In this document: in pieces, positions 22,550 through 35,200 of the stretch
Layout: the number at the start of each line of letters is the position of its first letter
Position numbering within the stretch: position 1 is the first letter of the stretch
Assembly: GCA_015501075.1 (NCBI GenBank)
Contig: JADNYJ010000036.1
Location: 1 to 64,000, forward strand
DNA: 64,000 nt
Source: Gymnopilus junonius
Lineage: Eukaryota; Basidiomycota; Agaricomycetes; Agaricales; Galerinaceae
Direction of reading: 5' to 3'
Program-made: the position numbers and the translations under genes
The notes under the pieces: model-generated
Seen by the model: only the letters and a program-made list of their open reading frames with translations
What the model was told of the DNA's origin: nothing
The model's database searches: none

Positions 22550-24021
22550 ATGGCTGGTTCGTATTTTTTCTTCCGCGCTCAAAAATACCTCGTAGCTTTT
22601 GGCGGCCTCTATCTTGCTCTCGTTGTGCTCTTGACTATACCCTCCTTCCAGTCCCAGTACGTGATCCCATGTTTTCCTCCCAAAAGTCGACTGTGATGAA
22701 CCTCAGCAAAATTCCCTTCTGGCAGTGCTCTGTATCTTAACGCTATCAAGATCCCACTCTTTGCTGACTTTGATACCCCGGAGAAATATGGCTTAGCTCG
22801 TGCGTCGTGTTCTTGCTCCAAATTTGATATTAGACTTACAACCCCACCCTCAGCTAACAGAACTATCAATTTAAAGATTCAAACTCCCGACAACGAAACA
22901 CTCGGCGCTTGGTTTATCCTTTCAGAGAACTACTACAAACACTTACCTAGCATACCTACCAACCCCACTGAACACATAACCCCAGCTCTGGCTTCACACC
23001 CCGCAATCCTCTTCTTCCACGGCAATGCAGCAACGCGTGCTTTCAGCGCGCGCGTTCAGCACTATGAGGCCTTCTCCACCAGACTAGGAGCCAGCGTCCT
23101 CGCTATAGACTATCGTGGCTTTGCTGATAGCTCCGGAAAGCCATCGGAGAAAGGCCTGGTGACGGATGCAAAGGCCGCTTTTGACTGGCTGGTCGCGCAT
23201 GGAAAGCAGCCCGAAGACATCTTAGTGGTGGGTCATAGTCTGGGCACGGGTGTTTCTGGCCAGTTGGGAGCTAAATTGGCTAGTGAAGGCGTGAAGCCTA
23301 AGGGCATCGTTCTGTTGTCGGTGAGTGCTCATCCGCAGTTTTTGCTATTCCTAATGTCCTTTTGACCAATGGATATTCAGCCATTTTCGAGCATCCACGA
23401 GGTGCTCGAAACGTATCATATGTTTGGATTTATTCCGTTGATTAAACCCATTGCGGTCATTCCGGGCGCTGCTCGTGAGTAGAGTGGCTTACAGTCGGAC
23501 AATATCCGTCTGACTGACTGGAAACCTCGTTCAGACCTCCTCAAATCAGCGGTGGTACACCGTTTTGATACCCTCCAAGCTGTTCCTGTACGTAACTTCC
23601 CCGCGCCCAGATCCTAACCCGAGTGCAACCCAGCTAATGAACGGCATGGTAGAATATCACAGCCCCCGTTCTTATCGCCCATGCTGAAAATGACTGGGAC
23701 ATTCCGGACTCACACTCCGATGCTCTCTTCCAGGCCTTCCTAGACCCTCACCTCCCACCCGTAGACACCCCCGAGAACCCATTCTCAACTACTCAAGAAG
23801 AATGGAACGTTGTGACCAAACAACAAGCCGCGCGAACCAAGAAACGCGAGGAGATCGTGAAGAGCACGACAATCAACAGGTTTGGGAGGGTGGATGAATT
23901 TGTGGATGCAGGTCATGATAGAAAGATTGTGTTGGTCAAGACTTTGGCCGGTGGACATGATTATCTCGGAGTTCAGGAGGGTTTGGTGGATATTATTGGG
24001 AAGAATTTTGAAATACTGTAG
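22550..24021 (+). CDS. ABHD12-like alpha/beta-hydrolase, membrane-anchored
   Basis: Six exons, 22550-22656, 22726-22799, 22854-23320, 23381-23474, 23535-23587 and 23653-24021, code for 387 residues with an intact frame. A hydrophobic segment near residues 10-30 (YLVAFGGLYLALVVLLTIPSF) is a single membrane anchor. The hydrolase core shows the oxyanion region LFFHGNAATR, the strand-turn DYRGFADSSG, the nucleophile elbow GHSLG (catalytic Ser), an Asp in AENDWDIPD and the final His in GGHDYLG. Thus the whole catalytic triad is present. ABHD12 enzymes hydrolyse lysophospholipids and monoacylglycerols at the ER membrane; this assignment rests on the family pattern, and the exact lipid is not known. 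It is divergently paired with the BOR1-like gene. Confidence 0.87.
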
Positions 24022-25873
24022 ACTAGAGATATGTATATACTCACTGGAATTAGAATTGTACGATTAAATGAGCGTGTCTTTGACCCGTCGCGCATTAATT
24101 CAATGAAGGCTTCTCCTTCTGCATAGAAGCTAATAAGCCATTTATTTTTCAGTTGCGCACAAGTGCAAAGGCGACTCCGTTGCAATGAATAGAGGCCCAG
24201 GATAGCTTGAACTTTCCTGTCATTCAAACTTTTCGATGGATCGCACCACTTCGCGAAAGTCATTATCGCGCCAATTGCAATGAATGTTGCACCTACAATT
24301 TCGGAAGTATGACATCAGTGTTCTATTCGTTCGCATGCTCCTACTATGCGAGGGTTAGAAAGACCACTATCTGGGAAAGAGTACCCTGATTCTTTACCAA
24401 TTTTGAAAGTGTTTCGCGAAAGTGGCGTCGCTGACATTTGATTTCCGTTGGAGCTCTGAATTCTTACAGCATTGATGTGGTCTGATACTCCGAAGGCGAA
24501 CTTATGAGGCCTGCAATGACAACAGAGAAGGCAGCAAGGGTGTGTCTGTCGACAGTTGGGTGGACTAAACAAGGTGGACTTACTTCTTCAAGCATCGAAT
24601 TCACCGCAGTAGTGTAATAATGCCCCGATTGACAGTGTTCCTGATACCTTGCCTTCACTATTATGGCATACCAGCTCGATATGGTCCGTATGCCATGTAC
24701 TATTCGGATTGGAAGTCAGATTTGGGGTCCTAAGAACATGATATTCGGCAGTGAGCAGAACATGAAGCCGACTGCATATTGGACAGTGAGAATGAAAGAT
24801 GAAGATGTCGGCCCGCAGTGCATTCAACGATTGAAACGGGCCAAAGGAGATGAACAAAAAAAATTGACGCCCCAGACTCTGTATTTGCCTCTGTTCGCGC
24901 TCCGTTTTATCAGGACTTGTATCACCGACAAAGCCGGTCACCAGTCACTTGCAACGTTATTCTAAGTGTATCGGAAAAACTCCTGAGTAGCCCGTCGTGA
25001 TAAAATTCGTCAGATTGCCAGAAAGTGTGCATTAGATAATTTTGCGGGACGAGCCAAAAGCAGGCTCGTCATTGAGCAGTGCGTTTGGACCAGAAATAGG
25101 TATTGACCAAATTTGGGAACGACGTCTTTTGTATGCCCAGGTCACAAGCGTTCTACGTTATCGCTGCAGTCAATGGGACCTGTTTTCCTCCAGTGGGGTC
25201 GTGCCAAAATGGGCTAAAGGATACAATAACGAGAAGCAAACCAGTTTGCAGGTAGAGCCAGTCGCTGGATGCAGGATCAAGGCTCTCTTGACTTGGCATT
25301 GGGGTACAATGACGAGTCGCAATATCATAAGAGGATGCACCTGGGCATATCACCAGACCGAGGTACATGTTAAGATGTCCTTTTTCCACCCCGCCGCCCG
25401 CAATGCCAGAATCGTTTTATTAGGCAAGCCCGTTATCGAGTCTCAAATTTCGAAGATGATCAATGACCGTGCGTATCCTTGCGGTTTCGTTATCTCCCGA
25501 AGATATATAACTCTGGTCTGTACGGGGCAGGAATACGAAAGCGAAAATGGTGGAATAAACCAAATTTCGTGCCAGGTTTGACGAAAAGAACTGAACTTTC
25601 GATGACGTCGCAGGAAGAATGCCGGAGGAGGGGGAAATAAGCCATTTTCTATGTCGGAGGATGGATCGGTGAGGCGATGTACCGAGAAAGATGGACTGAG
25701 ATGTAATAGAAGGAGTCAAGTAAGGTGCTAAACAGTAAATGCTATAGGATGATGATAAGCCATGGATAAAAAGATGACAGCGGTTTGGTTCGACTTTTTG
25801 TCGGGTGGTGAATCGTACCACATTTATTTTTGGTACCTTTCGCGTATTTTTCCTCAGCCCATCATTCATTTTC
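24022..25873. other. Intergenic region, no supportable gene
   Basis: Contains unsupported frames on both strands, including a 540-nt plus-strand frame at 25042-25581 whose product has no recognisable domain and ordinary intergenic composition. The right end leads into a CT-rich promoter of the HMG-CoA synthase gene. Confidence 0.55.
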
Positions 25874-25880
25874 TATATAA
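25874..25880 (+). promoter_or_regulatory. TATA box of HMG-CoA synthase gene
   Basis: TATATAA lies 73 bp before the ATG at 25953 and is followed by a CT-rich leader (25885-25940), the usual layout of strongly expressed fungal genes. Confidence 0.6.
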
Positions 25881-25952
25881 CATTCCCCTTTCATTTCTCC
25901 ATTCCTTGCCTTTTTCCCTCTCCTCCATCTAAACCTCCATCTTGACTCTAAA

Positions 25953-27620
25953 ATGACTATCCCCATGACCATCCCCGTCGTCGATGCTGAGGTGCCCCGT
26001 CCCAAGGATGTTGGTGTCCTTGCCATGGAGGTCTACTTCCCCCGTCGTGTAAATTTTCCTCCCTTGTCATCGTCGGGGTCGTGCGCTCATCTTTGCTGAT
26101 CTTGTAGTGCATCTCCGAGTCTGCTCTGGAGGAATTCGATGGTGTCTCAAAGGGCAAATACACCATTGGCCTTGGCCAGGAGTACATGGCTTGGCCAGAC
26201 GACCGTGAAGACATTAACTCCTTTGCTCTGAATGGTAAGTGACACGCTCCACCAATTCATCATCCTTCCTTTGATGCTGATAAACGCGTCTAGCTGTCTC
26301 TGGTCTCCTCGAAAAATTCAACATTGATCCAAAATCCATCGGCCGCATTGATGTTGGCACTGAAACCATCATCGACAAGTCTAAATCTGTCAAGACCACC
26401 CTATGGACCTGTTTGCTGAGGCTGGTAACTTCGATATCGAGGGTATCGATTCCAAGAACGCCTGTTACGGTGGAACAGCTGCCCTCTTCAACAAAGCCGC
26501 CAATTAACTGGATCGAGTCCAACTCATGGGACGTCGCAATGCTATTGTCGTCTGTGGTGACATTGCTGTTTATGCTGAGGGTGCTGCTCGTCCCGCTGGC
26601 GGTGGGCCGCGTGCGCATCCTGATCGGCCCAACGCACCTGTCGTATTCGAACGTATGTGTTGCGGTCATACCGTCAGAATGATTTATTTAGCTCACGCTT
26701 AATTTTAGCCATCCACGGTACCTATATGGCTAACACCTACGACTTCTACAAGCCTCAACTTTCCTCGGAATATCCTGAGGTCGACGGTCCCGTGTCCGTT
26801 GTCACCTACGTGGCTGCTTTGGATGCTGCCTACACTTCCTTCCGGGAGAAGGTCACCAAGGCTGCGAAGCGCGCACACCTGAATGGTCACACTGCCGAGA
26901 AGCCCTCGGAAACTCCCCTCTCCCTTGAGGACCTCGATTATGCCATCTTTCACAGCCCATACGGCAAGCAAGCCGTCAAAGGCCACGCTCGTATGATGTT
27001 CAACGACTTCCTCGCCAACCCTAAGCACCCCCGTTTTGCCAACATCCCTGAACCCGAGAAACTCCTTGCCACCACGCCCGCCGTTTCACTCGCTGACAAG
27101 AACATCGAGAAAGTATTCGTTGGTGCTTCGAAGGCTTCCTTTGCTACCAAGACCGACCCCGGTATGGCATGCTCAAAACGACTTGGCAACATGTACACCG
27201 CGTCGCTTTATGGCTGCCTTGCTTCACTCCTGTCCACTGTTGAGCCTGCCACTTTACTGGGCAAGCGCGTCAGCTTGTTTTCATTTGGAAGTGGATGCGC
27301 TTCTAGCTTTTGGACGCTGAAAGTGAAGGGCGACACCACTGAGATTCGGGAGAAGATGAACCTCCTTGAGCGACTTTCCCAGATGAAAGTTGTACCACCT
27401 CAAGAATTTGTCGATGCTCTCCTTGTAAGCACCTACGCCTGTCGTTGTTTGTTTCATATTTACTAATACGTTTTCTACAGCTTCGTGAGAAGAACCACAA
27501 CGCAGTGAACTACACTCCCGAAGGTTCCCGTCGACAACATCTGGCCAGGCGCATACTACCTCGAGAGCGTGGACTCGAAATACAGACGCAAGTACCTCGC
27601 GCGCCTCTGGCAGCTTAATT
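25953..27620 (+). pseudogene. ERG13: HMG-CoA synthase gene with several frame breaks
   Basis: Hydroxymethylglutaryl-CoA synthase makes HMG-CoA from acetyl-CoA and acetoacetyl-CoA, the second step of the mevalonate pathway, in the cytosol. Exons are 25953-26048, 26108-26234, 26294-26652, 26709-27424 and 27481 to about 27620. Recognisable segments are [54 protein letters not shown], the catalytic-Cys motif [11 protein letters not shown] (coded near 26457-26490), and GTYMANTYDFYKP. Exon 3 contains at least four indels between about 26400 and 26625: a base missing near 26403, seven extra bases plus TAA near 26498, a base missing near 26530, and a distorted Gly-rich segment near 26595-26625. Exon 5 has an extra C near 27531. 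Exon 4 (239 codons) is fully open. Since this step is essential, either another copy exists or the sequence is wrong here. Introns are retained, so it is not a retrocopy. Confidence 0.85.
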
Positions 27621-28121
27621 TGTTTCTTCTCACATTCTCTTTCCATTCACTCAATTGAATTGCTCCTCCAAACTCATCACCCTTACATCATCACATTGAT
27701 ACCATTTCGTCTTCCACCTCCTTATTTGCATATACATCGCCGCAAATCGTTGTCCCTTTTTCACTGCTACGTACGTTGATTTTTTCTATCCCTCCGACTA
27801 GTGACCATGTCGTGATGGTGGTGTCGTTGGGCTATCTTTCTTTTTCTTGGTTATCACGCATAGAGTTAAGTATATAAGAACAAGCACAAATGTAATTACC
27901 TATATTATGGAGGAGATTGTACAAAGGATATGCATCGGATTGCTAAATTTGACAGCCATATACAGAAGCCAGACATTAGGGTTTATGTTGAGGACTTTTG
28001 TGCCCTTGGCCCGCATGTTGCACTTAATGGGAACTTTCAACTCTGAAGTAAATGTAATTAGAATCAATAAAATCCATTGCCGCCGACTGCTTTACATGAC
28101 TGTAAGTAAACTAAAGCCTTG
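27621..28121. other. Intergenic region, 3' flanks of convergent genes
   Basis: CT-rich 3' flank of the HMG-CoA synthase gene followed by A/T-rich sequence. No gene supported. Confidence 0.6.
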
Positions 28122-29154
28122 TCAAAAGAGGACAACAGGTTCAGCAGGAGGTCGGATGACAGTGCCCGACTTGGAGAGACCTTTCTCCTCTTGCCCCGAC
28201 TGAGATACGGTCCATCGTCTGCATTTCGGATATAATATGCCCAATCAGCAGTCGTATCCTTCTCGGTTTGCGAATAGCCATTTCCAAGGAAATTGAATCG
28301 GTTACCCTCATACTTGAAGTCCCAATCCTCGTATCGCGGCTCGGCGATGGCTTCAAGGTAATGCAACATACTTCCTGGCCAGAGAGCCGTTACTTTACCT
28401 GAAGCACTGTTCGCTTGTACCATGAACTGCATTCCTCTTTCCAGACCATGTGGTTCATGAGATCGTCCTTCCATTCGACAAAGTCATCCACTGCTTCCTT
28501 CTTGGGAGAAAAGCTTTGGATGTTCTCGTCTGCCAGCGATCCATCATCTTGAGTATATACTCAGCTTGAGCCTCTAGAGAGAATGAGTTAAATGACATAA
28601 AAGATGGGAAATTTTGTCAGCTGACCGATCATAATTAAGACGGGGCCACCGCCTACAGGACTGGTGGGTCCGCCGAACATGAAGTAATTCGGAAACTCAT
28701 GAGCTGATATTCCGAGGTAGGACTTTGGCTCTTCAGCCCATGCTTCGCTGAGGCATATCCCGCTTGAACCGATAATGGGGAAGCGCGGCTTGTAAGAAGT
28801 TTCGAAACCAGTTGCGCAAATGAGTACGTCGACGGGATATTCTTTCCCGTCATTGGAAACACATCCGTTCTCTGTGATTTGACGGATGTCCCCAAAGACA
28901 ACATCGACTTTATCCGACGCGAACGTCTCTAGATAATTGACCCCAGGGGTTATCCTCCGGCATCCCACGGGCCACTTGGGGATGAAAAGCTCTTCTAGAG
29001 ATTCATTGCGAAGCTTATTCTTCATGATAGACACCATATAGTCGTTGATTGCCTTTTGTGCATCTGAATTGGTCGTGAACAAGGGGAATAAAGAGGCTAA
29101 AGAGCTTTCCAACTCTTTCCTGTACTTGAGGAGAGCTTCAGGATCTGTCTCAAA
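28122..29154 (-). pseudogene. Monooxygenase copy 3, C-terminal half (separated by Helitron)
   Basis: Minus-strand continuation of the gene whose first half is at 46503-47377. It begins at FETDPEALLKYRKELE exactly where the Helitron ends, contains the NADPH/ATGF part (ICATGFETSYKPRFPIIGS), the intron shared with copies 1 and 2 (GTCAGC to CTCTCTAG, about 28574-28632), and the last exon with DRWQT and TADWAYYIRN. The last exon has three missing bases relative to copies 1 and 2 (near 28530, 28408 and 28170), after which the frame would end in TGA at 28124-28122. The 5' half shows no such damage. Decay of a half-gene without a promoter is expected. Confidence 0.87.
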
Positions 29155-29200
29155 GACGTGTTGTGTAGGCCAGTGCAAGGCATGGCAGATACGAGTCCTG
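29155..29200 (-). repeat. Helitron 3' terminus with inset inverted repeat
   Basis: On the minus strand the terminus reads CAGGACTCGTA (29200-29190) followed by 35 nt to the junction with FTDPE-coding monooxygenase sequence (FETDPE). A weak GCCA...TGGC stem is possible in the last 35 nt. There is no CTRR end. Confidence 0.65.
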
Positions 29201-29239
29201 GTCGTCCAAAGTAAGCCAGACACATCTTTCCAGGACGCA

Positions 29240-32200
29240 TCACTGGTGCTCCAATGTGTAGAAAGCCGCGCACGCCAGTCTACCATTAACCTTTTCAATA
29301 TTCTCAATGATGTCACACGATCCATGGTCTGCCATCAAGCCGTCATTTAATAATCCATCGTAATACCAGAAGTGATTGTTGGGAGCGATGATAGCAGCGG
29401 TGAAGTGGGCACGGCCAAAGTACACAATTCCTGCTAGATTATAGATACACGTGTCATTACCTATGCGAAGTCTCAGACATCGATTCACTTCAACGGACCG
29501 ATTGATAGAAACGTCCACCACAAGAACAGGTGGAGAATAGACCATAGATCTGCGAAATACGCGGATACTGCTGCAGGTCGGACATAACGGGATAGATCGT
29601 GTACTAGACAGATGAGAGTGATTGATATGATCATTGACGCTTTGATACGGATGGTACATAATCGATAAACAAGAGAATGTGTCCCTTAATGGGAAGTTAT
29701 GGCCATTGCCACACTCGTAGAATTCGCGGAAGGTAAGCTTATTGATCATGAACACCTCTTGGAGCACCCTCTCCAAGGATGCATACCTGCCATACCCCAT
29801 ACGCGCAGGGTCAATAGCATGGAGATCTTGTCTGATGCTGTCGCGAGCCAGCTCCAGCGGCGCAGCGTTGCTGCGATGATCCTCAAAACTGTCAACAAGC
29901 TTTTGCAGCACACGATTCCCAAGCTGGGCATGGCTCAAGCACTGAGACCAACGGTTCTCGTCTCGAAGCCAGACATGATATAAGATGGCAAATATAGAAT
30001 CGTACGCACAACTGTTATTGCTCCACTTCATCCCTGCTGGCACTAGCACGTTAGAGCTGGAAGGATATGTATTGGACTGTGGGGCAGAAAATTTGATCCT
30101 CTTGTGCCTGTGTAGGTCTTCTGTCATAGAATCTGCATCCCCGCAATTTGTATCGCAAACTTTGCGCTTCAGGTCGTTTCTCGGCGGCAATGTGGCAGGG
30201 TGCTCGTTATCTCGGTCTTTAAGCTTGACGTCTTTTATCACCTGCGTCCAATCTGTGATGGACACACTGTCCGCCACCACCGTTTCATCGAAGGGTTTAC
30301 TCGGAGACCACCTAATAGATCGGTGCACGGTAGAAGGCACATATTGAAGGCCTTTCCAGTTTCGAAAGCTCTGTATTAACTGATTACGGGTAGCGCCAGT
30401 TATGGAATCGGGTAGCTTGCGGTCATAAGTGAGTCGCGTTATTTCGTCCAACATCTCGAGCTCCTGAAACTCCTGCCTGAGAGCGCCCGAACAGCCGCCT
30501 TGAACCTTTCTGCCATCAAAGCCTTGTAAAATGATAGTCCCACTAGCAGAAGAGCTACGCGACAAGGCTGTATAGTAGGCATGATGATTGAACAAGTTGT
30601 TTAGATCGATGGGATTGTACAATCTAGTCTTCCCCTGAGACACAAAATCAGTCATCGCAAAGTTAATCAACACTTCAACCTGCGTACGATTTATATACAG
30701 TACATCGTCGTTGGGTAGGGCCGCCGTAATCGCATTTTTGGTGGGAACAATGGGCACGACGTTTTCAGGTAGACCCTCGAAATGGACAGTTGTTGGCGGA
30801 TTTTTAAGCTCGACAAATAGCGTGTCCAGCATAAGCTGATCTGTTGACCCCCTTTTGGCTTGCCATCCATACACAAACCCTTCCTGCCCTCTTGTCATAC
30901 ATAGCTCTGTGGCGTAATTAGTTCTAATCATTATGGGCATGCCCACGCACAGACTTAGCTTTCCAGCAATGTTTTTATCGGTCGTCGATGGAGGCATGGA
31001 CCATAACCCCTTTCGCATGTCATCTGAGATGACGCTAACACGTTTAGCTCCGTGTTTGCTGTCGTCCGAAGTCCCAGTGAACGGAACATCCTCTGCGCAG
31101 AAATCTACGAGATTCTGTCCAGTCTCTTGAGCAAACCTAATAGCTCCTACGCGGTTTATTTCGTCCTTGTGCAAATTCCTGGCTGTAATTATAGCCTCGT
31201 TTCTGAAAACATTGTTACACACAGAATGATTTTTTCTAGATGAATTTGTGACAAGCGTTCGAAGAAATGAGATGTCTTCAGAGGTGCAGGCCTTATACCT
31301 CATGTTTTCTAGAGCTTTCCTTAATTTGGCATCATCGTCGCTTTGAACACGCTGCCTCATATTTTCGCGCAGAATGACCGCGGTTGTGATTTGATGCCAC
31401 AGCGCTTTACCTATAGCTTGCTCTTGAGAGCGCGCATTTCCGGCCAGCTCTCCAATGGTATGAGAATACAGCGACACGTTCTCCCCCCCCATCGCCGGCG
31501 GCAGCTGTGCGAAGTCGCCAGAGAAAACCATATTTAGACCTCCAAAGGGCACATCCGGTCGATCAAAGACCTTTGCCAACTGCCTATTGATCTTGAATAA
31601 GTCTGCAGCAGATAACATGGAAACCTCATCAAAGAAAACGTACTGGACACCGCTCAATTTGGCTTTGACTTCACCAAGCTTTTTGTTTCCACGTTCGTTG
31701 ATGCCAAAAGCAGAATGATAAGTGTTACCCCCAAGCAGGGCAGCAGCAGTACCAGTCGGGGCTACTATAATGAATCGATGAGATTCTTTGCGATCTCTAA
31801 AAAAATGGGAGAGCGCCTTCAAAACCTGAGATTTTCCTGTACCACCCATCCCTCCGAGATACATCTTGAGCTGTTCGGATGCAGGTTCAACTGCATGATT
31901 TGCTATGATCCTAAAAGCTCGTTCCTGTTCTTTGTTCAATGTAAATTCTTTGACTGCAGAGTCTACAAATTGGGAATCTGGGTCTCGACGGAAGCCTTTA
32001 TCGAGATACTCTTTATTGACCACGCGAACCAGATTTTCACGTGAGCAGGCGATGACATCAGCTTGATCACGCTGTTCATCAGCCTGAGGGTTATGTTTGT
32101 TTTTATCCGCTATGTGAGCCTGCTTCTTCTTGTCAATCTCGTTCAACCACTGCTGCCCGTTCTTCACTTCTCCGGGTTTAAAGTCTCGATCCACAACTTG

Positions 32201-35200
32201 AGATGACACAACGGGTTGCAGCCAACCAAGTCGAGACAACACGGTGCTGATCTCACTCATTTCATAGAGTCTACGTAAATGACGCATCCCAGGTTTCAAT
32301 GGGTTGTCGAGCGGCTCGTCGGAACCCATCTCGACAGGTGCTTGATCAGTCTCTTTTTCCTCACCCTGCTCTTCATCCCAGCTTCCTATGATGTCCAAGT
32401 TGACGCCTTTCTTCATTTGCTGACGATAGTCATCACGAGCGTCCAGGCATTCATACCTTATATTACAATTGTCCATCAGTTTCAATTGTTCCTTCGAGAA
32501 TTCACACGCAGCAAACGTTTCGTCCCAGCTCTTGCAGGCCTTAAGATCCGGTCCTGTTCTCCACGGCTTAAACAGGGTCAGCATAGTACAGCAATAAAGT
32601 TCGCGGTCACCTCCATCCCTTCTAGGAAGGTTTGCCCCGGCAAAGTTGGGTATCCTGAGTTTGTTTTTCTTAATGTACCTGGCGCAATGACTAGCCCGCA
32701 AAGGATGTTCTTCCAGGAACTGGAACCTACCATCGGGAAGCGACGAATTCTCTCCGTCTGGAGAGATATTGTCAATCAACACGCTTGTGTCACTATTATC
32801 GACATCGAGGTCCGTCAGAACTGATTGAAGACTCTGAAAGGAGACATCGACCACGTCCTCCTCAGTCTCGCTTTTACGACCTTTATGCTTTTTGGGTTTG
32901 GGGATGGCTTCACGCACATAACACCGCATCCACTCATACAGGGTGAGGTTCTCGAGTTCCTCTGATCGATATACGTAGTTGTAAACAGCTGATATCCCCA
33001 CAAATCCGTTGCATTTCTTGACAATGCACACCTTATTTTTTGCCCTATCTTCCACCACGTCGCCAGTGTTCTGTCGAACGTAACTTACATAATTGAGCCA
33101 ATAGAAAGGTACAAAGCTGTGACTTGTGTAATGATCAGGGTTACCCAGAAGGTACATGCATATCATAGGGGAACCCATTTCAGCTCGGGCGCTCAACAGG
33201 TTGACCACTTTTGTCATAAACCTTCGTGTCTTCTCTTTCATAGGCAAAGTTCCGGTCATCATCTCCGTGTTTTTCTTGAATATAGCGCGGACTGAGTCAA
33301 AGATTGTGTGCGTCTTCAGGCTGGTTTTTGTAATATAGTCGCTGATGTACATAACAACCGCCTTGATAGACGTGCCGGAAGACAAGCTGGTGACATCGGT
33401 ATTGCATCTGAATAGGTAAGTTAGTGCAGGCGTGAACGTGTTGAGCCACTGTTCTGACTTCTTAAGATGTATCGCACCCACTGGATCAATGGTCGTTTCC
33501 GGGATATGCGGTCTGGGAAAGCGAGCCTTGCACTTTCCCCATTTATTGTCCATGCAGCCTTTCGATGCTTTGTTCTTCTTCCGGCTGCCATCCTTGTTGA
33601 CTCCATGACCACAGGAATGAAGATTTGATCGCAGGAGGAGGTCGTCAACAGTGAGCTTGTATGTGTCTAACCATTCGAGATATTTTTGACAGGTATCACA
33701 GTCATTGATCAGGGCATGGAGATGAGAAGCGCAGATTGGTGGAGGGACAGGGAGAGTCTGCGTAGGGTCTGCGTACCCATCCTTCTGGCGCTCTGCCTCG
33801 ACTTTGAGTTTTGCCTCCTCCTGCGTGCCAGTAAGAAAGTCCCCAGTATGACAGCTCTCCAACCAATCAATGACCTTTTTTTGCCAAGCGGACTCCGAGT
33901 TCAAAATACGATCCCTAAGTTCCTGCGGACTTAGATTACCACGGATCCACAAGAGCAGATGTAGATGCAAGGTCAGTCGCCCTTGTTGTTCAACCGTACC
34001 ATAATAACCACTGACATCCCCATAAAGACCTTGATGGTCACCATCGAAACCCAACACATCGGAAATGAAGGTCCTGATCAGGAAGTCAAAGAAACGAGCG
34101 CCAGCGACGGGATTGTTGCACACTTGCCGGACTCGTTCGTCGTAGCCGAGAAATGCTGGCTTAAACTCTTCGTTTGTATCAGTGAAGTAAATGCAAATTG
34201 GATGATGGATGTCTGCAGGTGAAAGGGTTATATACCAGCTTGGCGCACCCAAATGAACAATTAACGACCATATTTCGTTTCTCATGAACTTCTTGCTCGT
34301 GGTGGATCCATGCATTTTGCCCTGCACGGCGTCAAGATCGTTGACCAGCTGAAAACAATTTTTTTCCTCTTCGGAGGAAGGTTTGACGTACTCCCCGCTC
34401 TCCATGCGTTTTATGATAGTGTCGAGAACATCCCAATCCACGTTCATCAGTCTTTCGCTGATATCATTGAAGCGGGTCTGCTCAGCAAGCAGGAAGCTCT
34501 GAGTTGCACTGCACTTCATCTGCTCATGGCTGAATGCTACGAAAGGGAAGTTCACATCGGTCTGAAACCGTTTGTCATGATACATAAGCAGGTGTTTTTT
34601 GTGAGCTTTATCAGAGAGTTTTGAAGCACCTATGCCACCCAGCCCATACGGAAACAACCACGGAAACATCATAGGATAAAGCTGCGTATTGTTATAGATA
34701 GACTCGGGTGTACTTTTGTGGCCGACGGCCAGCATCTTAGCATTCGAATTGAGATGACGCAGCGCTGCTATTTTAACCTCACCTGGGGGCATGTTCTGTA
34801 ACATCTCGGCAGTAAGTCCGTGTACCACAAAGGGACAGTCACCCTCTTCGGTACCGTCCTCGAGCTCTTGATCAAAGACAGCCGTACCTTCAGCCACCTT
34901 ATTAGTAACTGCTGCCTGATAAGTGATACACACCGGAGGGGTATCCTCCGAATAAGTAGCCAAATTTTCTGCAGAGATACGGACATCTGCGTAGTCTTGA
35001 TGATTGAGAATCAACCACTCCAGTGCCTTCACAACGCAGTTTCGGCGCACCAGCAACGGCGTACGTTTGAAGTCATCAGAAGTGGGTTTACAAGGACTGG
35101 TGAAGAGGATTGCCAGCACATCATCGAGGTCTTCTCGAGGAGGGGGTAGCATTTCATATACCTTCAGAGCTGGTGCCTCAAAAGCAACAACATTGGCCTT

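Noticed and set aside
25042..25581. 179-codon plus-strand frame as a gene
   Set aside because: Product shows no recognisable domain or biased composition; no nearby promoter or introns.
28588..29325. Frame joining monooxygenase C-half with upstream sequence as a new fusion protein
   Set aside because: The first ~55 residues come from the Helitron's 3' end read in the same frame; there is no promoter.
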